From contig JAUHZW010000138.1 in NCBI GenBank assembly GCA_030425745.1, positions 1 through 5,839 on the forward strand: DNA of 5,839 nucleotides. The letters run 5' to 3'. Under the pieces are notes generated by a model. The model saw nothing but the letters and a program-made list of their open reading frames with translations. It was not told where the DNA came from and did not search any database. Source of the DNA: Actinomycetes bacterium (GTDB lineage Bacteria; Actinomycetota; Actinomycetes; S36-B12). The translations under genes were made by a program, and so were the position numbers. Below, piece by piece: positions 1 to 5,162 of this stretch (position 1 is the stretch's first letter; each line of letters starts with the position of its first letter).

Positions 1-219
1 GCTGCCCTGAGGTCGAACACCGCGTGTCTCATGGCCAATCACGGGATGGTCGCCTTCGCCGACGATCTGGAGGCTGCGCTCTCGCTCGCGATCGAGGTCG
101 AGACGCTGTGTCACCAGTACCTCGTCGCTCGGTCGGCTGGCACGCCCGTGCTGCTGACGGATGAGGAGATGGACGTGGTGCGGGGCCGACTGGCCAACTA
201 CGGCAAGCCCGAGGCCTGA
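1..219 (+). CDS. Class II aldolase, FucA-like (3' end only)
   Basis: The reading frame is open from base 1 and gives the last 72 residues of a protein that starts upstream; the first in-frame ATG (31) is internal. Family knowledge: class II aldolases of the L-fuculose-1-phosphate type are Zn enzymes that cleave sugar 1-phosphates into DHAP and an aldehyde. Seen here: A-N-H-G (His14 of the fragment) at the position of the third zinc histidine of E. coli FucA (His155), a helix rich in Ala/Glu (E-V-E-T-L), the L-T-D-E-E-M segment, and a C-terminal N-Y-G whose Tyr67 corresponds to Tyr209 in FucA's mobile tail. The active-site N-terminal two thirds are missing, so substrate cannot be read. Given the neighbours, inferred candidates are 5-methylthioribulose-1-phosphate or 5-deoxyribulose-1-phosphate aldolase (DHAP-shunt Ald2 or DrdA type); fuculose-phosphate aldolase or a related sugar enzyme remains possible. 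It ends 1 bp from the oppositely oriented mtnC. Confidence 0.8.
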   Translation, partial: AALRSNTACLMANHGMVAFADDLEAALSLAIEVETLCHQYLVARSAGTPVLLTDEEMDVVRGRLANYGKPEA

Positions 220-239
220 CCTAGCCGGCTGAGATCAGG
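215..239. terminator. Imperfect palindrome over two convergent stop codons; possible bidirectional terminator
   Basis: The two genes stop at 217-219 (TGA, +) and 221-223 (TAG, -). Around them lies an imperfect inverted repeat: CCTGA (215-219) pairs with TCAGG (235-239), with an inner perfect 8-bp palindrome AGCCGGCT (223-230) and a partly paired internal loop (220-222 against 231-234). There is no following T-run, so this is not a classical intrinsic terminator; actinobacteria often use hairpins without one. The stem is short and interrupted, so the call is tentative. Confidence 0.3.
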
Positions 240-925
240 ATGTCGGCGAACGTCCCCACGTGGGGGTCCCGCGAAGCTGTGGCCTGTGCTTCTCCTTCGC
301 GCAGCAGTCCTACGACCTGCCACCCGGCCTCGCGCGCGGCATCGAGTTCGGCCTGGATGTCGGACAGGAACAGCAGTTCCGTCGGATCCACGGCCATGGC
401 CTCGGCGATGCGACGGTAGGACTCAGCCTCGCGCTTCGGGCCGGCTGTCGTGATGTCGAAGTTGGCGGCGATGAGGCCGTTCAGATCGCCATGTGGGCTG
501 TGCGCGAAGAGGGACCGCTGGGCGGCGACGGACCCGGATGAGTAGATCGCGAGCGTGAGGCCCTCGCCCCGCCAGGCCTCCAAGGCCGGGACGACGTCGT
601 CGAACACGTGCGAGGTGAGGTCGCCGCGGGCATATCCCTGCGCCCAGATCAACCCCTGGATGGTCTTCAGTGGTGCGGCCTTGACATCCTCGTCGATCCA
701 TCGCACGAGCTGGCTGACGACCGCCTCGGTATCGGCCGCAGGGACTCCGAGGTCTCCGGCAACCTCCGCCACAGCCGCGGCAGTGGCCGGGTCGTCCCGG
801 TGCTCGGTCACCCACTCGGCCATGTGCTCCCGGGCGTACGGGAAGAGGACGTCGTACACGAACCGGGCAGCACTGGTGGTGCCCTCGATGTCCATCACGA
901 TGGCGCGGCAGCTGATCTCGACCAT
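221..925 (-). CDS. mtnC: Acireductone synthase (enolase-phosphatase) MtnC
   Basis: Bifunctional enolase-phosphatase (EC 3.1.3.77) of methionine salvage: it enolises 2,3-diketo-5-methylthiopentyl-1-phosphate and removes the phosphate, giving the acireductone used by MtnD. The 234-residue protein is a HAD hydrolase of normal MtnC length. Motif I is D-I-E-G-T-T (Asp12 nucleophile, with the Glu14 typical of MtnC), motif II Y-S-S-G-S (128-132), motif III G-P-K-R-E-A (Lys164), motif IV F-L-S-D-I-Q-A-E-L (187-195, Asp189). The segment F-V-Y-D-V-L-F-P-Y-A (22-31) is also characteristic. An upstream in-frame ATG at 991 would add 22 residues and overlap the mtnB start codon. I chose 925 because the family starts only a few residues before the D-I-E-G-T-T strand and because this leaves room for promoters. 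It is the only gene here on the - strand, divergent from mtnB, whose product supplies its substrate. No Shine-Dalgarno sequence is seen before 925. Confidence 0.95.
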   Translation of the reverse strand: MVEISCRAIVMDIEGTTSAARFVYDVLFPYAREHMAEWVTEHRDDPATAAAVAEVAGDLGVPAADTEAVVSQLVRWIDEDVKAAPLKTIQGLIWAQGYARGDLTSHVFDDVVPALEAWRGEGLTLAIYSSGSVAAQRSLFAHSPHGDLNGLIAANFDITTAGPKREAESYRRIAEAMAVDPTELLFLSDIQAELDAAREAGWQVVGLLREGEAQATASRDPHVGTFADILISAG

Positions 926-937
926 AGGGACATCAAA
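926..937 (-). promoter_or_regulatory. Possible -10 element for leaderless mtnC
   Basis: Read on the - strand, TTTGAT (932-937) lies 6 nt before the proposed mtnC ATG. It matches the TATAAT consensus at four of six positions but lacks the important second-position A. There is no convincing -35 box and no ribosome binding site, so a leaderless transcript is possible but weakly supported. Confidence 0.25.
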
Positions 938-948
938 CTGGAACGAGG

Positions 949-966
949 CCGTGCGTTCGTGCACGG
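949..966. promoter_or_regulatory. Inverted repeat in the mtnC/mtnB divergent spacer; candidate operator
   Basis: CCGTGC (949-954) and GCACGG (961-966) form perfect 6-bp arms around a 6-nt spacer. The repeat lies in the middle of the 64-bp spacer, upstream of both start codons and near the -35 regions of both candidate promoters. This suits a dimeric repressor or activator controlling the two divergent units together. The regulator is unknown, and in DNA this G+C-rich a 6-bp dyad can occur by chance. Confidence 0.35.
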
Positions 967-976
967 GGCGCGGCAC

Positions 977-989
977 TAGGGTCGCAGGC
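977..989 (+). promoter_or_regulatory. Candidate -10 element for leaderless mtnB transcript
   Basis: TAGGGT (977-982) fits the actinobacterial -10 pattern TAnnnT and ends 7 nt before the mtnB ATG (990). This is the spacing expected when transcription starts at the A of the start codon. No good -35 hexamer is visible at 16-18 bp. The only Shine-Dalgarno-like bases are AGGG inside the -10 itself and an AGG too close to the ATG, in contrast to the clear ribosome binding sites of several downstream genes. Confidence 0.4.
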
Positions 990-1601
990 ATGTCCTTGGA
1001 GCACGGCCGAGCCGCTCGTCTTGCCGCAACGACCCGCCAGCTCTACGACCTCGGCTGGATGCGTGGAACGTCGGGCAACGTGTCCGTCGTGACGCAGGAG
1101 GACCCGCGTCACCTCCTGGTGAGCGCCAGTGGGATCGCCAAGCACTCGACCCAGCCCGAGCACGCGGTCACCACCGATGCGCAGGGATTCGCTGTCGAGG
1201 GGCAGAAGCACAAGCCCAGCGCCGAGGCTCAGGTGCACGCGGCGATCGTCGACGAGGTGGGAGCCCATGCCGTCGTCCACGTCCATGCGATGTCGTCCGT
1301 CCTGGCCGCGACCCGCTGGCCTGAGGGCGTCGTTCTCGCCGGTGTCGAGCAGCTCAAGGGTCTCGGGTGCTCGGCCGAGGGGGAGGGCTACATCGTCCCC
1401 GTCGTCGCGAACAGTCAGGACATGGACGATCTCAGCGACCGCATCCGTCGTGCTCTGAATCCGGACATACCCATCGTGCTGGTGGCCGACCATGGCATGT
1501 ATGTGTGGGGTTCCTCTCTGGAGGATGCGGCCAATCGCACCGAAAGTGCCGACTGGTTGCTGCAGCATGTACTGCTGCAGGAGCTCGTCTCCCGCCCCTG
1601 A
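990..1601 (+). CDS. mtnB: Methylthioribulose-1-phosphate dehydratase MtnB
   Basis: Dehydrates 5-methylthioribulose-1-phosphate to 2,3-diketo-5-methylthiopentyl-1-phosphate (EC 4.2.1.109), the step before MtnC. The 203-residue protein belongs to the class II aldolase/adducin fold, of which MtnB is a Zn-dependent member. Seen: L-G-W-M-R-G-T-S-G-N (21-30), matching the MtnB G-W-x-x-x-T-S-G-N signature; S-A-S-G (45-48); K-P-S-A-E (75-79, Glu79 at the catalytic acid position); H-V-H (His97, His99) and A-D-H-G-M-Y-V-W-G (His168) as zinc ligands; and an N-S-Q-D segment (141-144) typical of MtnB. The frame is open far upstream but there runs antisense to mtnC; the ATG at 990 puts the N-terminus at the normal place. 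It is the first gene of the rightward operon. It shares a fold with the partial aldolase at the window's left edge, but the motifs of the two proteins clearly differ. Confidence 0.93.
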   Translation: MSLEHGRAARLAATTRQLYDLGWMRGTSGNVSVVTQEDPRHLLVSASGIAKHSTQPEHAVTTDAQGFAVEGQKHKPSAEAQVHAAIVDEVGAHAVVHVHAMSSVLAATRWPEGVVLAGVEQLKGLGCSAEGEGYIVPVVANSQDMDDLSDRIRRALNPDIPIVLVADHGMYVWGSSLEDAANRTESADWLLQHVLLQELVSRP

Positions 1602-1630
1602 CGCCAGAGCACTGACCATCGACCGAGTCG

Positions 1631-1636
1631 AAGGAG
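1631..1636 (+). promoter_or_regulatory. Strong ribosome binding site of mtnD
   Basis: AAGGAG lies 10 nt before the ATG at 1647 and 16 nt before a second in-frame ATG at 1653, which favours the first. It sits in the 45-bp mtnB-mtnD gap (1602-1646), the only real spacing within the rightward unit. No promoter or hairpin is apparent in the gap. Confidence 0.7.
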
Positions 1637-1646
1637 CACCACCGCC

Positions 1647-2237
1647 ATGACAATGCTGACCATCTGGGCCGACACCGATCCGTCGTCCCCGCTGCTGCAG
1701 ACCGCTGACCCGGATCTCGTCGGTGCCGAACTCCGGGAGATCGGCGTCGACTACGCGCGTCTCGATGGGGCGGTGGCGCTGCCGTTCGACGCCACTCCGG
1801 ACGAGATCATCGCGGCGCATCAGGCCATCGTCGACAGTCTCGTGGCCGAGCACGGCTACACCCTCGTCGATGCGGTGCAGCTGCATCTGGACGATGCGAG
1901 CCCGGCAGAGCTCAAGGAGACCGCAGCCGGGGCACGGCAGAAGTTCCTCAGCGAGCACACCCACGATGAGGAGGAGATCCGCTTCTTCTCCCACGGCAGC
2001 GGGGTGTTCTATCTCCACGTGCGGGATCGGGTGTACGCCGTGCTCTGCACCGCGGGAGACCTGCTCAGTGTCCCGGCCCTGACGACTCACTGGTTCGACA
2101 TGGGCACTCTGCCCGACTTCACGGCGATCCGCTTCTTCCGCACTGACGATGGCTGGGTCGGCACCTTCACCGGCAGCGACATCGCCCTGAACTTCCCGAC
2201 GTTCGACGAACTCAACGAGGTGGCCGCCCATGCCTGA
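1647..2237 (+). CDS. mtnD: Acireductone dioxygenase MtnD
   Basis: Cupin-fold dioxygenase that cleaves the acireductone made by MtnC. The Fe form yields 2-keto-4-methylthiobutyrate and formate (EC 1.13.11.54); the Ni form yields methylthiopropionate, CO and formate (EC 1.13.11.53). The bound metal cannot be told from sequence. In the 196-residue product the metal ligands are all present: E-H-T-H-D-E-E-E (His104, His106, Glu110) and T-H-W-F-D-M-G (His148). Their spacing equals that of Klebsiella ARD (96/98/102/140). Other family blocks are R-F-F-S-H-G-S-G-V-F-Y-L-H (112-124), G-D-L-L-S-V-P (137-143), F-T-A-I-R-F-F (158-164) and F-T-G (174-176). The start at 1647 has a good AAGGAG; the ATG at 1653 would also be compatible with the family. 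The last 8 bp overlap the cytidine deaminase gene. Family identity is certain. Confidence 0.96.
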   Translation: MTMLTIWADTDPSSPLLQTADPDLVGAELREIGVDYARLDGAVALPFDATPDEIIAAHQAIVDSLVAEHGYTLVDAVQLHLDDASPAELKETAAGARQKFLSEHTHDEEEIRFFSHGSGVFYLHVRDRVYAVLCTAGDLLSVPALTTHWFDMGTLPDFTAIRFFRTDDGWVGTFTGSDIALNFPTFDELNEVAAHA

Positions 2238-2655
2238 GATCGACGACGACCTGTGGGAGCAGCTGCGGGCCGCGGCCCGCGACGCCCGTGACCTGGCGTA
2301 CGCCCCGTACTCGAATCACCCGGTCGGGGCCGCCGCGATCACTGCGGACGGTCGCATCGTCACCGGCAGCAACGTCGAGAACGCATCCATCGGCGTGACC
2401 CTGTGCGCGGAGTGCTCGATGGTCGGTGACCTCGTGCGCACCGGACAGCCGGGAGATCGCGGCCGGCTCGTCGCCTTCGCGTGCGTCGGCCCCAACCCCG
2501 GGCCACTCCTGCCCTGCGGTCGCTGCCGTCAGTTGCTGTGGGAGCACGGTGGCGCCGATCTGATCGTCGATCGTGCTGGCGGCCCGGTGCCGCTGTCCTT
2601 CCTGCTGCCCGATGGATTCGGGCCGGACCAGCTTCCCGGAGGTGTGGACGAGTGA
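2230..2655 (+). CDS. cdd: Cytidine deaminase
   Basis: Hydrolytic deaminase of cytidine and deoxycytidine to uridine and deoxyuridine (EC 3.5.4.5), a pyrimidine salvage enzyme of the small homotetrameric, cytosolic type. The 141-residue product shows A-P-Y-S-N-H-P-V-G-A (25-34), the nucleoside-binding G-S-N-V-E-N-A-S (46-53), the catalytic C-A-E (Cys59 zinc ligand, Glu61 proton shuttle) and P-C-G-R-C-R-Q (95-101; Cys96 and Cys99 ligands). After C-A-E comes Cys62 instead of the Arg of B. subtilis CDA; the M. tuberculosis enzyme, as I recall it, also has C-A-E-C, so this looks like an actinobacterial trait rather than decay. The C-terminal L-L-P-D-G-F-G segment also resembles the mycobacterial protein. 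ATG 2230 is preceded by GAGGTGG (2217-2223) inside mtnD. It overlaps mtnD by 8 bp and the next gene by 4 bp (GTGA). Why it sits among MTA genes is unknown. Confidence 0.93.
   Translation: MPEIDDDLWEQLRAAARDARDLAYAPYSNHPVGAAAITADGRIVTGSNVENASIGVTLCAECSMVGDLVRTGQPGDRGRLVAFACVGPNPGPLLPCGRCRQLLWEHGGADLIVDRAGGPVPLSFLLPDGFGPDQLPGGVDE
2638..2642 (+). promoter_or_regulatory. Ribosome binding site fixing the GTG start of the phosphorylase
   Basis: A perfect GGAGG within the end of cdd lies 9 nt before GTG 2652. The frame is open far upstream with no homology there. The site, the GTGA overlap with the cdd stop and the position of the first conserved strand all agree on this start. Confidence 0.7.
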
Positions 2656-3404
2656 CCTCCGATCAGGGCGCCCTCGGCGTCATCGCCGGCACCGGGTTCT
2701 ACTCGCTCGATGCACTGGACTCTCCCGAACAGGTCGATGTCGAGACCGCCTACGGGATGGCTCGGGCCGTGGTCGGCGGGATGCACGGGCGCCGGACCGT
2801 GTTCCTCACCCGGCACGGGGCTGACCACTCGGTGCCCCCGCATCGGGTGAACTACCTCGCCAACATCCAGGCTCTCGTCGACCTCGGAGTCACCGAGGTG
2901 CTCGCCGTCAACGTCGTCGGCGGCATCGGCCTCGACTCCGGAGCGCTGGCTGTGGTCGAGGACTTCCTGGACTTCACCAAAGCCCGGCCGGTGACCTTCT
3001 TCGACGGCTCCACCCCGGAGGGCGTCGTCCACCTCGACATGGGGGAGCCCTACGACGAGCGGCTGCGCAAGGTGCTCCTCGATTCCGCAGAGGCCCTGGA
3101 CATCGCGGTGGAGCCGACCGGCATCTACGCCGCCTTCGAGGGTCCGCGCTTCGAGACGCGCGCCGAGATCCGGATGGTCGCCGCGATGGGCGCGACGGTC
3201 GTCGGCATGACAGGTGTGCCTGAGGTCGTGCTCGCGAAGGAGAAGGGCCTGCCGTACGCCTCGATCTGCCTGGTCGCGAACCCCGCCGCGGGTCAGGGCC
3301 CGGAGATCGCGATCGAGGACGTCATGGCCGTGGTCGCCGCTGGTGCCGAGACAGTGGGTCGCATCATCGTGGAGGCTGCCGGAAGGCTCGCGGATGCACG
3401 CTGA
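2652..3404 (+). CDS. MTAP-family nucleoside phosphorylase, probably S-methyl-5'-thioinosine phosphorylase (MTIP)
   Basis: Phosphorolytic cleavage of a 5'-methylthiopurine nucleoside to methylthioribose-1-phosphate and free base. The 250-residue protein has the trimeric PNP/MTAP fold: phosphate loop I-A-G-T-G-F (11-16), T-R-H-G (53-56), P-P-H-R-V-N-Y-L-A-N (62-71), V-N-V-V-G-G-I (86-92), E-G-P-R-F-E-T-R-A-E (163-172) and G-M-T-G-V-P-E-V-V-L-A-K-E (185-197). Base specificity: human MTAP has Asp220 and Asp222 in A-T-D-Y-D, whereas this protein has V-A-N-P-A-A-G (208-214) with Asn210 and Ala212. From memory, Pseudomonas aeruginosa MTIP (PA3004) has V-V-N-P-A-A-G at this place, and 6-oxopurine PNPs also use an Asn. 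I therefore infer a methylthioinosine substrate (EC 2.4.2.44), which fits the MTA-deaminase-like gene that follows. Activity on MTA, 5'-deoxyinosine or inosine is not excluded. GTG start overlapping the cdd stop; overlaps the next gene by 11 bp. Confidence 0.88.
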   Translation: MTSDQGALGVIAGTGFYSLDALDSPEQVDVETAYGMARAVVGGMHGRRTVFLTRHGADHSVPPHRVNYLANIQALVDLGVTEVLAVNVVGGIGLDSGALAVVEDFLDFTKARPVTFFDGSTPEGVVHLDMGEPYDERLRKVLLDSAEALDIAVEPTGIYAAFEGPRFETRAEIRMVAAMGATVVGMTGVPEVVLAKEKGLPYASICLVANPAAGQGPEIAIEDVMAVVAAGAETVGRIIVEAAGRLADAR

Positions 3405-4701
3405 CCTGCTGCTCGACTCCGCTCGGTACGTCGTCGTCTGCGATGACGACGCAGCGGTCATCCCGGACGCCTCGGTGGCCATCGCCGACGGCCGGATCGT
3501 GGCGGTGGGCCCGGCGGCAGAGGTCAACGCGCAGGTCACGGCTGCCCGCGTCATCGACGCACGTGGGCACCTCGTCATGCCGGGGCTCGTCAACCTGCAC
3601 ACCCACCTGCCGATGACGCTTCTGCGGGGGGTCGCAGAGGACGTCGACCTGCAGGGCTTCCTGGAACTGGTCTGGGCGGAGGAGGCCCGGGTCATGGACC
3701 CCGAGGGCGTCGAACTCGGTGCCCGCCTGGGCGCGGTCGAAGCGCTTCTCGGCGGCACGACGACAACCCTCGACATGTACTTCCACCATGCGGCCGCGCA
3801 CCGTGGTGCGGTGTCGGCGGGCCTGCGGCACGTCATCGGCCCGGTCTTCTTCTCCTTCCCCGGCCCCGACGGTCTGTCGTGGGATGAGCGCATGGCGGGG
3901 GCGCGGGCGTGGCCGGAGGACCTCGCGAAGATCGGCGGCCCGTCGGTTCCGGTGGCCTACATGCCGCACGCGCCGTTCACCGTCGAGGTCGACGATCTCG
4001 CCCAGATCGCTGCACTGGCGCGGGAGTCCGGCGGCATCATCACCACCCACACCTCGGAGAACGACTCCGAGAACGCCGACACGATCGCCAGCCGGGGCAT
4101 GCGGCCCGTCGCCTGTCTCGAGGCCAGCGATGTGCTGGCCCTGCAGCCGGTGCTGGCCCACGGGGTGCGGCTCGACGAGGGCGACCGCACGGCCGTCGCC
4201 GCAGCCGGAGCCAGCGTGGCCCACTGTCCGGGCTCGAACCTCAAACTGGCCAGTGGCGCCGCGGACATCGTCGGCTACCGAGCTGACGGCATCCGGGTCG
4301 GGCTCGGCACCGACGGTTGCTCGTCGAGCAATGACCTCGACATGTTCGCGGTCATGCGACTGGCGGCGAACCTCGCCCGGCTCGTGCACCATGACCCCGC
4401 GGCGATCGCGTCATCGGACATCGTCCGGATGGCCACCCTCGAGGGAGCCCGAGCACTCGGCATGGAGGGTGCCATCGGCTCGGTCGAGGTGGGCAAGGAG
4501 GCCGACCTCATCGTCATCGACACGGCTGTGCCGCACCTGACGCCGCTGCATGACCCGCACACCGCGGTGGTCTTTGCCGCCGGGCGCTCGGATGTCCGGC
4601 ATGTGCTCGTGGCCGGAGAGCTCGTCGTCGAGGATCGTCGCCCCGTCCGGGTCGACGTCCCGGCTCTGCTGGCCGCGGCCGATGCCCGGGTCGGGGCATG
4701 A
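3394..4701 (+). CDS. mtaD: Amidohydrolase, probable 5'-methylthioadenosine/S-adenosylhomocysteine deaminase (MtaD type)
   Basis: Metal-dependent cytosolic amidohydrolase of the TrzN/AtzA/MtaD group, expected to deaminate the adenine of MTA, and possibly of SAH, adenosine or 5'-deoxyadenosine, to hypoxanthine nucleosides (EC 3.5.4.31/3.5.4.28). The 435-residue protein shows the split N-terminal beta segment with V-I-D-A-R-G-H-L-V-M-P-G-L-V-N (53-67), metal ligands H-T-H (His69, His71), the downstream T-L-L-R-G (75-79), T-H-T-S-E-N (His219 ligand, Glu222 catalytic), L-A-H-G (His256), V-A-H-C-P-G-S-N (275-282, His277) and G-T-D-G (Asp307). Order and spacing match Thermotoga TM0936. C-terminal G-S-V-E-V-G-K-E-A-D-L-I-V-I-D (362-376) is the usual closing strand. 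GGAAGG (3381-3386) precedes ATG 3394; upstream in-frame sequence is only antisense-like residue noise. Function within the deaminase subgroup is inferred from context, since guanine-type and other deaminases share these motifs. Overlaps the phosphorylase by 11 bp and the cupin by 4 bp (ATGA). Confidence 0.88.
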   Translation: MHADLLLDSARYVVVCDDDAAVIPDASVAIADGRIVAVGPAAEVNAQVTAARVIDARGHLVMPGLVNLHTHLPMTLLRGVAEDVDLQGFLELVWAEEARVMDPEGVELGARLGAVEALLGGTTTTLDMYFHHAAAHRGAVSAGLRHVIGPVFFSFPGPDGLSWDERMAGARAWPEDLAKIGGPSVPVAYMPHAPFTVEVDDLAQIAALARESGGIITTHTSENDSENADTIASRGMRPVACLEASDVLALQPVLAHGVRLDEGDRTAVAAAGASVAHCPGSNLKLASGAADIVGYRADGIRVGLGTDGCSSSNDLDMFAVMRLAANLARLVHHDPAAIASSDIVRMATLEGARALGMEGAIGSVEVGKEADLIVIDTAVPHLTPLHDPHTAVVFAAGRSDVRHVLVAGELVVEDRRPVRVDVPALLAAADARVGA

Positions 4702-5162
4702 CGATCCCGGTGGACTCGTGGGCCGGCCTGACCGCCGAGGAGGTCCGTGCACGTCTCGATCTGGAGTTCCTCGAGGGTGAGGGTGTCTGGATCCGACTGC
4801 TCTATCGCCACGAGGCCGGGAACGCGATCTACGGCTTCCTCACGGAGCAGGACTTCTCGGCCCTGCACCGACTGAACGAGGACGAGCTGTGGGTGCACGT
4901 GGCCGGTGCCCCCATCGACATGCTGATGCTGCACCCGGATGGCTCCGTCGAGGAGGCACGGCTGGGCCATGGGGAGGGTGACGTGCTGCACGCACTCGTG
5001 CCCGCCGGCACCTGGCAGGGATCGTCGACCTCGGGGGAGTGGGCGCTGGTGGTGTGCGCTCTCGCCCCGCCGTTCAGCGGGTTCGAACTGGCCGATGCCT
5101 CGACCGACCTCTCGGCGTGGCCGGAGGCCGCCCGGCGGGTCCGGGAGCTGATCCGTGGCTAG
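4698..5162 (+). CDS. Cupin of the DUF985 (Cupin_5) family, unknown function
   Basis: A 154-residue small beta-barrel protein, not biochemically assigned as far as I know. Family resemblance rests on N-A-I-Y-G-F-L (42-48), F-S-A-L-H-R-L (53-59), D-E-L-W-V-H-V-A-G (62-70), M-L-M-L-H-P-D-G (75-82) and V-P-A-G-T-W-Q-G (101-108), the order and spacing expected of DUF985 cupins. Possible metal or ligand contacts are His57, Glu63, His67 and His98. The N-terminal G-G-Y-F/Y-R-E segment common in the family is replaced here by V-W-I-R-L-L-Y-R. No signal peptide, so cytosolic. Start and stop overlap both neighbours (ATGA at 4698-4701; 8 bp with the SDR), so it should be made together with the MTA-salvage enzymes. 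A sugar-phosphate isomerase, epimerase or binding role is conceivable for a cupin in this setting, but that is speculation. It is distinct from MtnD, also a cupin, which is intact in the same operon. Confidence 0.85.
   Translation: MTIPVDSWAGLTAEEVRARLDLEFLEGEGVWIRLLYRHEAGNAIYGFLTEQDFSALHRLNEDELWVHVAGAPIDMLMLHPDGSVEEARLGHGEGDVLHALVPAGTWQGSSTSGEWALVVCALAPPFSGFELADASTDLSAWPEAARRVRELIRG
5143..5147 (+). promoter_or_regulatory. Ribosome binding site fixing the GTG start of the SDR
   Basis: GGGAG within the end of the cupin gene lies 7 nt before GTG 5155. It supports this start, which places the Rossmann glycine motif at residues 15-22, the usual position in classical SDRs. Confidence 0.6.

Noticed and set aside
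555..989. Upstream extension of the mtnB frame by 145 codons
   Set aside because: This part is antisense to mtnC and lacks homology; MtnB proteins begin close to the ATG at 990.
926..991. Longer mtnC starting at the ATG complementary to 989-991
   Set aside because: It would overlap the mtnB start codon and leave no promoter space. The extra 22 residues are not typical of MtnC, whose D-I-E-G-T-T motif lies near the N-terminus.
1559..1580. Repeated TGCTGCAG (1559-1566 and 1573-1580) near the end of mtnB
   Set aside because: Both copies lie in the coding sequence and encode a repeated Leu-Leu-Gln in the C-terminal helix. Two short copies are no sign of a mobile element or regulatory site.
1602..1646. 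Possible internal promoter or riboswitch before mtnD
   Set aside because: 45 bp is too short for a known riboswitch, and no -10-like element or stable hairpin is seen; only the AAGGAG site is supported.
933..2231. 432-codon open frame on the - strand opposite mtnB and mtnD
   Set aside because: It lies antisense to two genes with complete catalytic motifs, and its translation is low-complexity Arg/Gly/His/Val-rich with no recognisable domain. Such long shadows are usual in G+C-rich DNA.
2529..3893. 454-codon open frame on the - strand opposite the phosphorylase and deaminase genes
   Set aside because: Ser/Thr/Arg/Pro-rich composition without motifs, covering two well-supported genes. Explained by third-position G/C bias.
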